From Eulemur rufifrons (lineage: Eukaryota > Chordata > Mammalia > Primates > Lemuridae), in NCBI RefSeq assembly GCF_041146395.1, contig NC_090997.1, positions 39,101,501-39,165,500 of the forward strand: a stretch of DNA of 64,000 nucleotides, written 5' to 3'. The notes beneath the pieces are model-generated. The model was not told where the DNA came from and ran no database searches. It was given only the letters and a program-made list of their open reading frames with translations. Positions 13,262-25,990 of the stretch are shown here, piece by piece (within the stretch, counting starts at the first letter, position 1; every line of letters starts with the position of its first letter). The translations under genes were made by a program, and so were the position numbers.

Positions 13262-13712
13262 TTGTCTTCCTTGCTAGCAGAACTCCAGTAGTTTGGGTTG
13301 GTCATATGCCCACCCCTCCCTGCAGACCCAGGGGATGAATGATATCAGACCTAAACCCGTCTTGGCTCTCCATCTCTCCTTCCTGATGTACGTTTTCCCA
13401 GCCTTCCTTGCAGGTGACCCAGTTCTGACCAACGAAGGTATAAGTCTGCTGAGGGCTCTGGGAAAGCTTTTCCTTCCTGATAAGAGACAAGCATGTTTTC
13501 TGCTTCTCTCTTCTTTCTTCCTCCTTGGGATGGTATGAAGATGCCATACTTGAGGCTATAGCCATCAGTTTGCAGCCATGAGGCAATAAACCCAAGGAAG
13601 AATGTCATTATGCTAAAGATGGCAGAATGGAAAGTGAAAAGTGTCCTGGGCTTTGAGGACATTGTTGACCTAGATTCACCTCCCAGCACACATCTTGTTA
13701 TGTGAAATAATC
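13262..13712 (+). mobile_element. MLT1-like LTR fragment
   Basis: Shows the MLT1 interior pattern: TTGGTCATATGCCCACCCC, CTTCCTCCTTGGGATGG, 'TGCAGCCATGAGGCAATAAA', then TTTGAGGACATTGTTGACC and a degraded CATCTTGTTATGTGAAATAA end. The overlapping minus-strand frames at 13302-13689 are shadows of this repeat. Confidence 0.55.
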
Positions 13713-14089
13713 AAATGTCACTATTACTATTGGAAATTTGTCAGGTTGGCCAAACTTGCAGCTGTGTGTATATCAACTGATAGGGGAACAGAGTGGGTTT
13801 GGGAAACAGGAAGCCTGTCTTCATTTTAGTCTGATAGGTTGCTACTCAGTACTGCAGAATCTGTTTCCTCCAGCACCTCCCATTCCCAACCTTGACTCCA
13901 CATACACAGTTGTTACTCTTAACTGAAGAACGAAGGCAAAATGTAGCAGAGTGTAGGAAAATAGATACTGGTCAGATTTTAATTGCCTAAACTACAACTT
14001 ATTTTACTTTACTATCTAAAACTGGAATGATAATTATACATATTGCAAATAAATTTTAGAACACAGTACAAAAATCCTTTCAAAGGAGC

Positions 14090-14280
14090 CATATTCCATG
14101 TCTCTCTGCATGGGTCTCACACAACCACTCACTTACCGACCTTTGTGCTTCTACCCAGGACTTCAGTTTTTCCTAAAACTGTTTCACCCCACTCCCCAAC
14201 ACACACTCTCTGTTTTATAAATCTTCATATTTCCACCATCTAGTACAGTGCTTAGTGTATAGTAACAATAAATGCTTGGA
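14090..14280 (+). mobile_element. L2 3'-end fragment
   Basis: A pyrimidine-rich body, then 'CCACCATCTAGTACAGTGCT' and TAGTAACAATAAATGCTTGGA, the typical L2 3' end (CTAGCACAGTGCCTGGC...CAATAAATG). Confidence 0.6.
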
Positions 14281-14671
14281 ATTAAAATTGTATTAATATA
14301 ATACCCCCTCTATTGAATAGCTATCTAAGTCATACGCCTTTTAGGAATTACAAGGACATATTAACATTTTTTCTGGTCTTGAGAGATGATTTCTTAATAA
14401 TTATTAAAAATGTAAAGACATGTAAATTTCTGAAGAGAAGTTTGATAAGTTACTGATAGAGAGCAGGTGTTCAACAAATAAGCTAAACTGAGCAGAATGG
14501 TCTTTTAAAGAGCTATCTGTTCTGGACAAATATAAACTGTGGTTAAAATAAAATAAGGCATTTCACTACATTGTTCTTGGGGCAGAAGAATTAGACGAAC
14601 TTTTCAAATATGTCTGATTTACAACCAGGGAGCAATTAACATGGGAAGGACTAAATTCCATTATTGAGAAA

Positions 14672-14986
14672 CTGGGCACGGTGGGTGGCTCACGCCTATA
14701 ATCCTAGCCCTTTGGGAGGCCAAGGCAGGAAAATCACTGGAGGCCAGGAGTTTGAGAACAGCCTGAGCAATATAGCAAGACTGCGTCTCCACAAAAAATA
14801 GAAAAATTAGTTGGGCATGGTGGCACGTGCCTGTAGTCCCAGCTACTCGGAAGGCTGAGGCGGGAGGATCATTTGAGCCCAGGCATTTGAGTTTGTAGTG
14901 AGCTGTGATGACACCACTGCACTCTACCCTGGGCAATAGAGTGAGACCCTGTCTCAAAAATAAATAAATAAAATAAAAGTAAAAAT
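14672..14986 (+). mobile_element. Alu SINE (old type) with TSD
   Basis: Forward dimeric Alu with the old GAGCTGTGATGACACCACTG right arm and a TAAATAAATAAAATAAAAG tail. AAATTCCATTATTGA duplications at about 14653-14667 and 14987-15001. Confidence 0.94.
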
Positions 14987-15001
14987 AAATTCCATTATTG
15001 A

Positions 15002-16025
15002 ATACTTCATTTTGTACTAGACTTAATGATATCTGAGTCAGATAAGGGCTTCTGAGTATGGTAAGTTGAATTCATAAGGAAGTCTGGCTTCCGGTCATCA
15101 GTGTTAAATCGAATTCCACTTAATGCGAAAATGCTTCCCCCAACCCAAGGACAACATTTAAACCCAAAGGTTCTCACTGAAGTGTAGACAAGAATGATAC
15201 CTACAATTCAAGTTGCCTTTGAATGAACTGGATAGAGATGAATGCACAGAACAAAGGAAAAGAAGTGGTAACCTAATGTTAAGATGCAATGTGGTTTTTC
15301 TCAGCCCTTTGATTTTACTTTTAGAAAAAAAAAATTGAGGAATTTAAATGTAAAGACCTCATTGTTCTTTTCAAAATATTTATCCCTTAAGGTATTAAAA
15401 AAGCACTAAAAAAATTATAATTTCCATTCAGTAGGCCCTTCAAAATCACAGGAAAAAATTATTAAAATAATTGCTACAATAATAACACTTTATGTTTGTT
15501 TAATCCAACTTTTCCATTTTCTCTTAATTGTATCTATATATAAACATTTCTCATACTTCCTCTGTTGTAATTATTCTAAATGGCCTTTACGCCTGCATAA
15601 TGAGAAATTGTAATGAATTCTGAAGCTCATTAGCAATGTCTTTATGAGGAATCAAAATAGTTTCTGAATTCAACAATAGCCTAAATGTAAATTTTATGTT
15701 TATTGTGATATGATAATCATTTACAAAGTAGTGAACTAATAACCAAAATGTAGAGTATAACTCGTATAGTCTATAACTCGTATTGCCTAGAACTATTTAA
15801 GCAATAATCAACTTTGAATATTTACTTTGTTAAAGTGATGTCATCTCCTGTCCTGGAATGCAATCTTGCAAAAAAACTCCATATGTATAATATACATTAC
15901 AAAAAAAATGGTTAGTTAGAAGAGTCCTATAAGATTAAAAAACAAAACAAAAAACAATATCTGGTCTTTTCCTTTAAGCATTTAACATACTTGGAATGAC
16001 ATGTTCAATTTTAATCTTCCCCAAT
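15002..16025. other. AT-rich unique stretch, possible conserved non-coding element
   Basis: No repeat or gene recognised. The segment at about 15560-15740 is dense in TAAT/ATTA homeodomain-type cores, for example GTAATTATTC, CATAATGAGAAATTGTAATG and CTCATTAGC. Conservation cannot be judged from one sequence. Confidence 0.3.
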
Positions 16026-16029
16026 TAGG

Positions 16030-16125
16030 CCATCATTTTCATGACGGTAGGGATTGTGTTTGATTTACAGCTCAATCCCCAGCACCTACTATAACATCTG
16101 GCACATACTGAATGAATATGGCTGC
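16030..16125 (+). mobile_element. L2 3'-end fragment
   Basis: 'CATGACGGTAGGGATTGTG', then CCCCAGCACCTACTATAACA, then TCTGGCACATACTGAATGAAT follow the L2 3' end order. Confidence 0.7.
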
Positions 16126-16824
16126 AAGACATGAACTGCACACAAGGGATTTAGTTCCTCCGGCGGTTCTATCAGCAGACCTCCAAGCCTCCTTGTTATA
16201 GTTCCAAGATGGTGGCTTATACCGGTCACCTTCCTTTCATCTCATACCTTTTTCACAGTTTGCTGGGTTTTACAGTGGGAATAAGGCATTGGGGAAACGA
16301 AAATGTTTTTTCCCGTCAGAGAGGATAGAGAACCCCGTTGGTCAGGTTGAATGTGAACTGACTCAAGAATATGTCCTGAATGTTGGTTTTAAGTCTAATT
16401 CCTGACTTCATGATTTATCTCCATGCCCTAAACACAAGAGCTGAAAGTTTCATCTAATTCAGGGATTGGTTAGTATAGTTCCTGTTAATTAAGATTTTAT
16501 TTGGTCAACAATAGACAGAATCAGCCTGATGCAGCAATAAAGCAGTGGACAAATTCTCTCCTTATGAAATTAAAGCTGCATTATTTGGCTTTATTGATGT
16601 TTCATTTCACTAATATTCCTTTTATCTTAATTATGGCCTCTAAACTTCATTAACATCAAAAAGATTTTGCTAAGTACTTTAACTGAACATGGCAACGTAC
16701 AAAGAGGCTCATACAAACAAGATCCTTGGTATTCAAAAAGTTAAAAGCACAGACATGAAACAAATATTTATAGGATTTATATGCTTTATGCAAATGCAGA
16801 CCATTCCCTGATTTATTTTGCACA

Positions 16825-17035
16825 ATGAATAATAGTTAATATCTATTGAGTCCTAACTTACCGAGTCCTAACCAGGAATTGTATAAAAAAGCACTTTACA
16901 TATATCATTTCCACTAAGTACCCCCAAAATGAGGAAAGTGAGGGAGGTGAGGTATTGGCAAGTTAAGCAAGCTGCCTAAGGTCACACAGCTGTGATTCAG
17001 GTCTGGTTCCAAGGCCCATTCCTTAACCTCTCTGG
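16825..17035 (-). mobile_element. MIR SINE
   Basis: Inverted MIR: ACTTTACATATATCATTTCC, then a degraded 'AAATGAGGAAAGTGAGGGAG', then GCCTAAGGTCACACAGCTG, then a head with CTTAACCTCTCTGG. Confidence 0.75.
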
Positions 17036-18419
<1,384 letters not shown>

Positions 18420-18619
18420 ATATCCAACTATAAATTCCTGAAAGAAGAATTTGATGGATCAAGCTTGATCATATATGTCATAAATTACTTTTATAATGCA
18501 ATAGGTCATGCTGGGGGAAGTACACAGATGTGGTCCAAACATCTGTGACCAGGTGAACTAGAAGCATCCTTTTGAAGGGCTGTGGGTTTACAGGCACTAT
18601 AAGGCATAACTTAGATAAC

Positions 18620-18800
18620 ATCCTAAGCATAATTAACCCTCATTGCAATCTTGAGTGAGAGCAATCATTTATACCCATTTTATAGAAAAGAAAATTGAGT
18701 CTTAGAAAGATGATGAAATTTGCCCAAGGTATTAAGAGGTAGAGCTGGAATGTGAACTCAGGCTGCCTAACTGACAAACTCAGAGCCTCCATTTTCATTA
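18620..18800 (-). mobile_element. MIR SINE
   Basis: Inverted MIR with 'ATACCCATTTTATAGAAAAG', AATTGAGTCTTAGAAAGATG, TTGCCCAAGGTATTAAGAGG and GTAGAGCTGGAATGTGAACTC. Confidence 0.8.
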
Positions 18801-19054
18801 TAATCTTTCATGACTTCTAGGCTAACATTCTTAGCTATTCTCTACTTTTTGAAACTTAAAATTCTTCTTTTGGGTTCTGTGATACTATGCTCTTTCAGTT
18901 TTATACTATTCTGATTGCTCCTTCACTATTTTTAATTCCTTGCTCTTCCAATTCTTAAATGTAGACTCTCATGTCTCTTTCCATACTTTCTTCTTAGGCA
19001 AAATCATAGGCTTCTACAGATTTGGATATAGTCAGACATCATAATTTCTTCACC

Positions 19055-19763
19055 TGGGGTGCCTGAACCTCCCCTCACTCCTAGCCTAAAGGGATCCGTG
19101 GATAGAATGTAGGGGGTTCATGAATTTGAATGAGAAAAGAAATTTCATCTTTATATTTTCATTAAACTCTAACTAAAATTTACCAATTCGTTCAATTATG
19201 AATACAGGGAACAAACCACTGTAATAACAGCAACACTGGTGACCTTGTTACCAATAGAAACCATAGGTATTTTCATATTTTCCAGTTGTTGCAAATATGT
19301 CAAAATTTTATTTTTTCTCATTACTACTTCAAAATCATGGTGGCTATTTGACCCATCACTAGATCTTGATATTTAATGCATTAATAAAGAAGCATATATA
19401 TTACTATATCAAAAATTTAATATTTTGATGCCTGTTTTGCAATATAGTTTCCTTCGTAATCCTGTAATTTTTTATTTTCTATATTTAGAAACTTTGTTTT
19501 TTTGAGAAAGGGCCCATAAACTTCACCAGACTTCTAAAGGGTCCTTGGCACCCCTCCCTACAATAAAAAAAGTTTAAAAACCCCGCTTTTTTTTTCTTTG
19601 AGACAGAGTCTCGCTCTGTTGTCCCAGATAGGGTGCCGTGGCGTCAGCCTAGCCCACAGCAACCTCAAACTCCTGACCTCAAGCGATCCTCCTACCTCAG
19701 CCTCCCAGAGTGCTAGGATCACAGGTATGACCCACCACGCCCGGCCAGAGAACCCCTGCTTTA
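19055..19763. mobile_element. Old DNA-transposon fossil, family not named
   Basis: A long AT-rich body from about 19085 (GGGATCCGTGGATAGAATG) to 'AAGGGTCCTTGGCACCCCTC', then a GTTTAAAAACCCC... end that resumes as GAACCCCTGC after the Alu insertion. It resembles a common mammalian DNA element ending in 'AAGAACCCCTG'. No transposase frame is seen. Confidence 0.5.
19588..19747 (-). mobile_element. Internally deleted Alu (about 160 bp)
   Basis: Poly(T), GAGACAGAGTCTCGCTCTG, the lemur right-arm segment 'GTGCCGTGGCGTCAGCCTAG', then a direct jump to the left-arm end CTCCCAGAGTGCTAGGATCAC. The linker and flanking arm parts are missing. Imperfect flanking repeats 'AAAACCCCGCTTT' and 'AGAACCCCTGCTTT' bracket it. 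Confidence 0.85.
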
Positions 19764-20344
19764 AAACACTGTGGCCAGACGGTCTCTCATGACTTGTAAA
19801 GAGGATCAAGTCCTAGGCAACACAGGGGCAACTTCCCTCAAGCCTAATGACCTGCTCAGTTTTCTGAGTCCTGTCTTAAAGTTTCAGCTGCCAGCTCTAT
19901 CCTTAGACTTTACTTGTCAGATCTGCATCTAATCTTCTTTGTGGTCTGATACCCTGGCGTTGATCTTGGATCTCTACCTTATAGCCCAGATTGCTTTCTG
20001 CTCTTGGTCACTCTTCCACTTTGTTTACTAGCTCTGGGTCTCAATTCCATACTGGCCTTGCTTGGTTCCTGGAGTGTTAACACACTTTGGCCTGCATACA
20101 AGCTCTGGAGATGAAACTTTTCATCTAGGGTGGACAAAAATAGAGCTAACATCTGCTTGAAGTATAGTTCTGATTATATCTTTGTTTCTCAGAATACTTA
20201 TAAAGTACAAACTTCTCAGTGCACTTTTGGTTGCACAAAGCAAACCCCATTTGAAGTGGCTTAAAGAAGATGAGAAATTTATGGATACAGGGATATTACA
20301 CAGCCATCTGGAACAGGGATACAGGAACAGGTTGAATCACAGAC

Positions 20345-20502
20345 AGAGATTGACAAACTTTTCCTGTAAAGGGCAAGATGAAAATGTATTATGCGTTGTC
20401 ACTCCATAGACAATACAAAATGTAAAATGTTCCAATAAAACTTTATTTATAAAACAGCCGGCCAGCCAGGTTTGACGCACTGGTCATAGTTTGAGGATCC
20501 CT
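20345..20502 (+). mobile_element. hAT-type MITE fragment
   Basis: GACAAACTTTTCCTGTAAAGG, then 'CAATAAAACTTTATTTATAA', then TCATAGTTTGAGGATCCCTAG. This matches the common hAT MITE with 'TTTCTGTAAAGGGCCAGATAG' at one end. A second, longer copy lies at 52392. Confidence 0.75.
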
Positions 20503-20984
20503 AGACTAAAATATTGTCAGGACTCTTTCTGAAATTTATAGCTGTCACTCTCCAACTCTACTACATCTCTGTTGTTCTCTTCCTACTTACTATTAATCGC
20601 TTCTTCAGCTTCTCTGGTTCTCATGTTGGAACACGGCTTCTGAAAGCTCTGAGCTTCTAAGGTACAAATTCAAGCTATCTTGCTTTCCCAGTCCCAATTC
20701 CAAATACTTAGGGTGTGGATGTTGCCTTGCCTTGCTCACCCCTAGAGCAATCAGCTGTGGCCATGGGGCTATGTCTTGCTGTATGAACAGGGCTTTGGGG
20801 ACCCTTACAACCTTTATGATGAGAGCAGAGGGACAGACCCCAGAAAAATGCAAGGAGCTGGGCAGCCCAGTGCAACCTTGTGGCATTCATTCAAACCTAC
20901 TGTTTTTAGCATTGTCCTCTATTGGTTCCCTCACATCACTTTCTGAAGCAAAACCAACTCTTTGTTATTTTCCTCACACACTCT
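20503..20984. other. Intergenic stretch, nothing recognised
   Basis: Mixed-strand short frames only. Confidence 0.35.
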
Positions 20985-21230
20985 GAATATTCTCACTCTG
21001 CATCCTCCCTATCTGCCAGAAGAAATTCTACTCATCTTTAAAGTCTCTTCTATAAAAAGCCACCTTTTCCTTCTTTTTCCTTTCTATCCCCACAACACTC
21101 CATTGGCACACTGTGTCTTGTTCTGTTGCTATTTTTGTACCTGTCTTTTTCTTTCACAGACAATAGGTGCTTTGCTGACGGAGGAAATGACTTACTCAAC
21201 TTTTTATCCACTCTGGTACCTTTCACAGAG
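20985..21230 (+). mobile_element. L2 fragment
   Basis: L2 3'-region order: 'CATCTTTAAAGTCTCTTCTA', AAAAGCCACCTTTTCCTTC, then a pyrimidine-rich stretch and a degraded ACAGACAATAGGTGCTTTG end. Confidence 0.5.
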
Positions 21231-22169
21231 TAACCTCTGAGTTCCAATTTGTTGAGTTTAACTATATTTTCATAGCTGAATCATTCCAAACTGAAGAAAA
21301 TGTTGACTTTAATAAAGGCTTGCACTTATACAGGAAATATGGTATCTACTTTTAAGAAAATTATTTTATTCCACATTTATGGTAGCAAAATTACATGTGC
21401 AGAGAGATATTAACTGCAGCAAACTTATATTTAAAATTCTTAAACACTAAGAAGAAATACAGTCCCACCAGAATTGTATGTTCTATTATTATACTAAATA
21501 AAAAAAGAATTCCTAGTACAGAAATGACCTGTTTAAGATAAGCGATAGGAAAGGTTATAAACTTGAAATATTCACAATTGCTCTAAAAAAAAATACTCCA
21601 AAGCGATTATTTGTGCACGCAACTTATCAAAGAGCCAGAGACCTTATCATCTAATTTCTTTCTTTTTTAGAACTATTAATTAACATTGTTCCCAGATCTC
21701 TGCTAAACTCCCCTGCTGAAAGGAAGAAAGTAAATACAGTACTGCAGGGAAAACTGGTTCATTTCCACGCACTGTGAGAAGCTTAAGCTTTTGTCAAACA
21801 GCAAATACTTGCTAAAGAACTATTCCTAGTGTATTAGCAACTACATAAAAGCTTTTTACTTAACAGCATCCTCCTGGGATACTGCGCTGGAATGTGCAGC
21901 AGTTCTGAAAAAGGCACAGATTTGGCAGGACTGTAAATATTAGGTGCACACAGGCGAAGCCATTGTGTAGGGGGGCGGGTGGGGTCCTGATTTCCAATGT
22001 TGATAGCAGCATCTAATTTCGTTTGGTATTTATTTTTTCTACTACAATTACAATTTTGCTTAGAAAAATGAAATATCGAGTGTGCTCTCATCTGGATTCT
22101 AATTTTCAGCATCCACCGAAAACAGAAAACCTCTCATTTACCCAAAAGAATCACCTTTCTGAAATCTCC
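21231..22169. other. Proximal upstream flank of SH3BGRL2
   Basis: AT-rich, no repeat recognised. Repeat-free DNA directly upstream of a CpG-island promoter is where proximal enhancers may sit. No specific site can be assigned. Confidence 0.3.
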
Positions 22170-22566
22170 AGAGCCGCTGGAAAAACAGAGGCGAGCCCAA
22201 CCCCCGCCCCGCCACCTGCTGAGAGCCCGGCCCGCCCATCCAGCCAGCCTCAGGTCGCAGGGCTTGCCCTGCGCGCAGGCAGCGCTGAAATGAGTCGCCA
22301 CGGCACAATCGTGTCTGTTGGCAGTTCTGGGTGGGGATGCTCCAAACCTGCAAACCACAATACATAACCCCAGCTTGGACTTTGAACCAAGCCCTTTTGC
22401 CCAGTTTGCTTTTTGCTCGGCACGCCGGAATCCTCGCCGCCCCAACTCCCAGCTTCTCCCAGCCTCCGGCTCCCCTCCTGCCACCTGCGCGCCTCCCAGA
22501 TCAAAGCGCTTTTGGGAGGGGGCTGGAAGGCGCCCAGTCCACCCGCCACCTTAGGGAGAGACGGAA

Positions 22567-22585
22567 ACTACAACTCCCATCACGC
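22567..22585 (+). promoter_or_regulatory. ZNF143/THAP11 (SBS-type) motif
   Basis: ACTACAACTCCCATCACGC closely matches the ACTACAANTCCCA core of the ZNF143/THAP11 promoter motif. It sits about 240 bp upstream of the start codon inside the CpG island, next to an ETS-like CGGAA (22562-22566). Such motifs usually lie close to start sites of CpG-island promoters. Confidence 0.6.
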
Positions 22586-22808
22586 CCCGCAGCCGGCTCC
22601 CTCCTCCTCCCCCTCCTCCCCCTCCAGCCTGCGGCCGGGCGGCGCTGAGCTTTTATCTGCGGACCCGGCGGGAGGGAGCCACATCCCGGCGGTGTTCCCC
22701 GACGGCAGCGCCGTGCGCGGCAGCGGCAGCTCTAAGCCGGGTTCACCTTTGCGTCCGCGCCAGCCGGGAGCCTGGGGGCAAAGGCTCCGTTCCGGGCGAA
22801 GCGAGAGG

Positions 22809-22853
22809 ATGGTCATCCGCGTATTCATCGCCTCTTCCTCGGGCTTCGTGGCG
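22809..22853 (+). CDS. SH3BGRL2: SH3BGRL2 exon 1 (coding part)
   Basis: Encodes MVIRVFIASSSGFVA, the first beta strand and start of the thioredoxin-like fold of SH3 domain-binding glutamic acid-rich-like protein 2. The start ATG at 22809 has a strong context (A at -3, G at +4) and matches the known N terminus. The exon ends exactly after the Ala codon at the donor GTGAGC (22854), phase 0, joining exon 2 at 57209. As in the rest of the family, the thioredoxin CxxC redox motif is absent, so an adaptor role rather than redox catalysis is expected. The same frame is open upstream to an in-frame ATG at 22413 and downstream into the intron to 23090; both look like consequences of GC-rich composition. 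Confidence 0.97.
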
Positions 22854-23130
22854 GTGAGCGCGGCGGGGGCCGGCCGCGGGTTGGGGTCGCGGGGCGCCGG
22901 GTGCCGGGGCGCGGGTCCGGCGGGAGGCGCACGGCGCTTGTCCCTGTGCGTCTGGGCGCGCAGCGCGTCCGCCGCAGGAGCCCGCGCCCGGCAGGTGATC
23001 CATCACACTTGGACAACAATGAAAAGGGCGGGGAGGAACGGTGGGTGTGGGACCCCAAGCTCACTCACATGCCCACCCTGTGCGGCCTGAGAGCCAGACA
23101 GCGCGGCGGAAAATGGAGTCCGAGGGAAGC

Positions 23131-24564
23131 CCCCAGCTCCTGTTGTGTGGCTGGGGAGATTGGGGAGCGGGTGGTATAAGAGCTTCGGGGGTCCCTCTCC
23201 TTTAGTTTAGTTCTTCCTGATTTGGGACCTTGAGCCTGGTTATGTTTTTGTTTGGGAGCTTTTTTGGCAGCTTTGGTTTGCTAAACTAGTTTCTGAATGA
23301 AACAAGTTTAAGGGAATTGCTCTCCACCCTCCCTTCCCCGCCGCCAAGTACGTTTCTTTAGTTTTATACCTGCGCAAAGAGAACGGTAAACCAGGCTTGT
23401 CCTGTTGTGCCAGGGTTGCTAGTTTCTTGTCACTTTTCTTGCTAGAGGGCCATAAATATTTTTACATCTTTATGTAAATACGTGTGTATTCGCGTTTTCT
23501 TTCTACCTGTAATGCTGTGGTATGTGTCATCTTGGGGAGCTATACATGGTAGTCTCTTTATTTTTAGCTGTTCTGTTTGGTGAATGTTCTTGAAATTTTT
23601 TAGGAAGTTTTTTTTTGTTTTATAAAGAAAACGAAAAGTTAAATAGCCAGATGTCAGACTTTATGGAAAAATTCAGTAGTTATATTTGACAGCCCATTCA
23701 GTAAGACTTGTAGCACATGTGTTTTACATGATTGTTGAAGCTTGGTTTTCTTAGCTAAGAGTTAAAGTATAGATTTAAGAGTCTCCTTGGTGAAATATAT
23801 AATCAAATACATCAAAAAGTGTACTGTAGGTTGCTTAAAGTTTGGATTGGCCAATTGCCTGCCCAGTAGTTTAAATAGATAGTCCCAAAATTGGTTTCTT
23901 AAATGGGTGGGGTGGACAATGGAATAAAATATTGCCTGAAAATCCTTTTAAACCACTAAAGCTTTTTATTTCAAAAGAAACCAACACTATAATACAAAGA
24001 CCCCTGCCCCCCCACCCCCCTTTAATGCTAGGAGCAATGGATGGGAAACTCCAACTTATCTTTATGTACAGGCATGTTCTGGTCCTCAGACTTCTGACAA
24101 TTTCTGGTGTTTCTAGTTATTTGGGTTGCTTAGTCATCCCTGCCTTTTATAGATTTCCCCATTGAAGCTTCACTTCATGTGTTTGGAAACCAGTATTGTT
24201 TTATGGATAGATTTATTCAAATGCTCTCTCCTTACTAAGAATGCTACAAAGCGCTGGGTTTCATCACCAACTTGCATGCTTCAATAATTGTTCCAATAGC
24301 ATTTTATTGATTGCACAAGGGATGCTTTACAGTATTAAGCCAAGGCCATGTTTGGCAAGTCAAAGACAAAGTCGGAGTAATTACTTGGCTATTCCTGTCA
24401 GTAGGTGGTATATCAAGATAGTTCTGGAACCCCACATTTCTGTTTCCTTAGTTCCATTAACAAACATTTATTGTCTGTCTGCTATGTGGCTTTTTAATTT
24501 TAAGATTTGTTGTTGTGTGTTTTGCACATGCAGCTAAAAGTAAGAGAGTTAGTTTTCGTGTGAG
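23131..24564. other. Intron 1, first 1.4 kb, repeat-free
   Basis: No repeat or gene recognised. First-intron DNA next to the CpG island may hold regulatory sites, but none stands out. Confidence 0.35.
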
Positions 24565-24655
24565 TCCTGACTGGCCCTGTAAGCCTGGATAAGGTGCTCC
24601 TTCTCTGCCTGAGCTTCTTTTCTGTAAATGAAGGATTGATAACTCAGAATTGCAC
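24565..24655 (+). mobile_element. MIR SINE fragment
   Basis: 'GTAAGCCTGGATAAGGTGCT', CCTTCTCTGCCTGAGCTTC and TTTTCTGTAAATGAAGGAT match the MIR core in forward order. Confidence 0.6.
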
Positions 24656-25844
24656 TGTAGTTTTACAAATGTTTTGAATTCATCAGTTGAGTAAATGTGG
24701 ATGCATACTCATAACAGCTTCTTTTACTTGGATGATATAACTATTAGTCTCAGAGTAAATTTATTCTTTTCCTTGGGCATTTTACTGTGATGGCTTAGGT
24801 CCCTTCCATGCCCTACCTGGAAGCATGTGTTCTGACGAAGTTTCATTTGAGCTGGAAACACACTCAGTTACCACACACTTACAGTCCATAAACACTAATT
24901 ATCTATTTTAATGGTCTGCTGTTTTAAGATCCAGTCTTTTCAGGTCTTAGAAAATTCTTGTTCATTGAATCTTCCCAGTTACATCGTATATCAGAACACA
25001 GTTAATCACTGACTCCTTCCAATTGTGGTATCATCTCCTATGTCAGTACACAGTTTTTCTGTAATATTGATACTTTTGGTGATGTTAAGCTTATGTTCAT
25101 ATGCGAGAATAATGATTTCTAAAAATTAATGAAAATGTTTAGGTCAATTCTTGGGCTGAGGGAGCTAATGGGGCTTATAGCATTAAGCTATATTAAGCTG
25201 TGATGCCATAGCCATAGTGTTTTTCCTCTAGCAGAGTTGGTTGACTATAGGCAGTGTTTTATTTGGTACCCACCGGTGACCAGGTAGTGCATGGGAGAAC
25301 AAATAATTTGATTCCCAAGTCAGTCTGGTTTTAGCTGAAGTTTATTAAACCACAAGGAGGGAATGTGACTAGAATTAGACTTAGCTAAGTAAGTCCCATG
25401 GAATTCAAAAAAGATGCTCTGCTTCAATCACAATAGATTTAAACAAAGTCTATTTGGAGAAAATCAAGCTTTCTTATTCTGATTCCCCTAAGGGCTCAGC
25501 TTCAGCAATTGAAATAACTAGTACCAAGGGGTGATTCCCCTATTAATTCTACCAAACTACAGGTGAAGCTTGCTTTTACTAGGAAACAAAAGTGATGCCA
25601 CACTGTTATACAATGAGTACCTGAAAATCAGATTTCTTATGCAACTGACAGTGTTGCTGTCATTCATGTTATAGTGTAGGAACATTTTATTTCAGTTCTA
25701 AGAAAACAGTATATTCATAGAAAAGTCATTTTAAAATTTAATTTAGTTTGGATGTATACCTGAAAGGGGTGGTCTTGGTAACTTTGTCCAGTAAATATAT
25801 TCATATGATTTTTGAATTTAAAAACATTGAAGTCAGTCAATTAT
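24656..25844. other. Intron 1, AT-rich, nothing recognised
   Basis: No repeat or gene recognised. Confidence 0.35.
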
Positions 25845-25990
25845 TTCATTCATTTATTCATTCAACAATTATTTTTGAAGGGTTTGTGCTGCTTGCCCAG
25901 CTCTGTCCTTGGTCTTATGGGAAACCAAAGAATAGAGGGTGTGGTCTCGGTCCTCAAGGAATTCGCAGACCAGGTGAGGAGATAAGATAG
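25845..25990 (-). mobile_element. L2 3' end, inverted
   Basis: TTCATTCATTTATTCATTCA, ACAATTATTTTTGAAGGG, then CTCTGTCCTTGGTCTTATGG and 'CGGTCCTCAAGGAATTCGCA' follow the reverse L2 3' end. Related diverged sequence may continue to about 26200. Confidence 0.7.

Larger units (their letters stand above)
22170..23130 (+). promoter_or_regulatory. SH3BGRL2: CpG island and promoter of SH3BGRL2
   Basis: GC content rises abruptly from the AT-rich flank and CpG becomes dense between about 22170 and 23130, peaking at 22600-23000. The island spans the 5' flank, the 5' untranslated region and exon 1. GC boxes and C-rich strings (CTCCTCCTCCCCCTCCTCC at about 22602-22620) suggest SP/KLF or MAZ binding. A GATA-like TTTATCT occurs at 22652-22658, and I see no convincing TATA box. 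The start site cannot be fixed from sequence alone. A TCF/LEF-like ATCAAAG occurs near 22500. Confidence 0.85.

Noticed and set aside
13302..13689. 97- and 112-codon minus-strand frames
   Set aside because: They lie inside an MLT1-like LTR fragment and have no known domain.
22580..23064. Antisense frames in the CpG island as a divergent gene
   Set aside because: GC-rich DNA has few stop codons; no start context, splice sites or recognisable domain were seen on the minus strand.
22413..23090. 225-codon frame across the CpG island as a separate gene
   Set aside because: It is the SH3BGRL2 exon 1 frame read through the 5' region and into intron 1. Only 22809-22853 has support.
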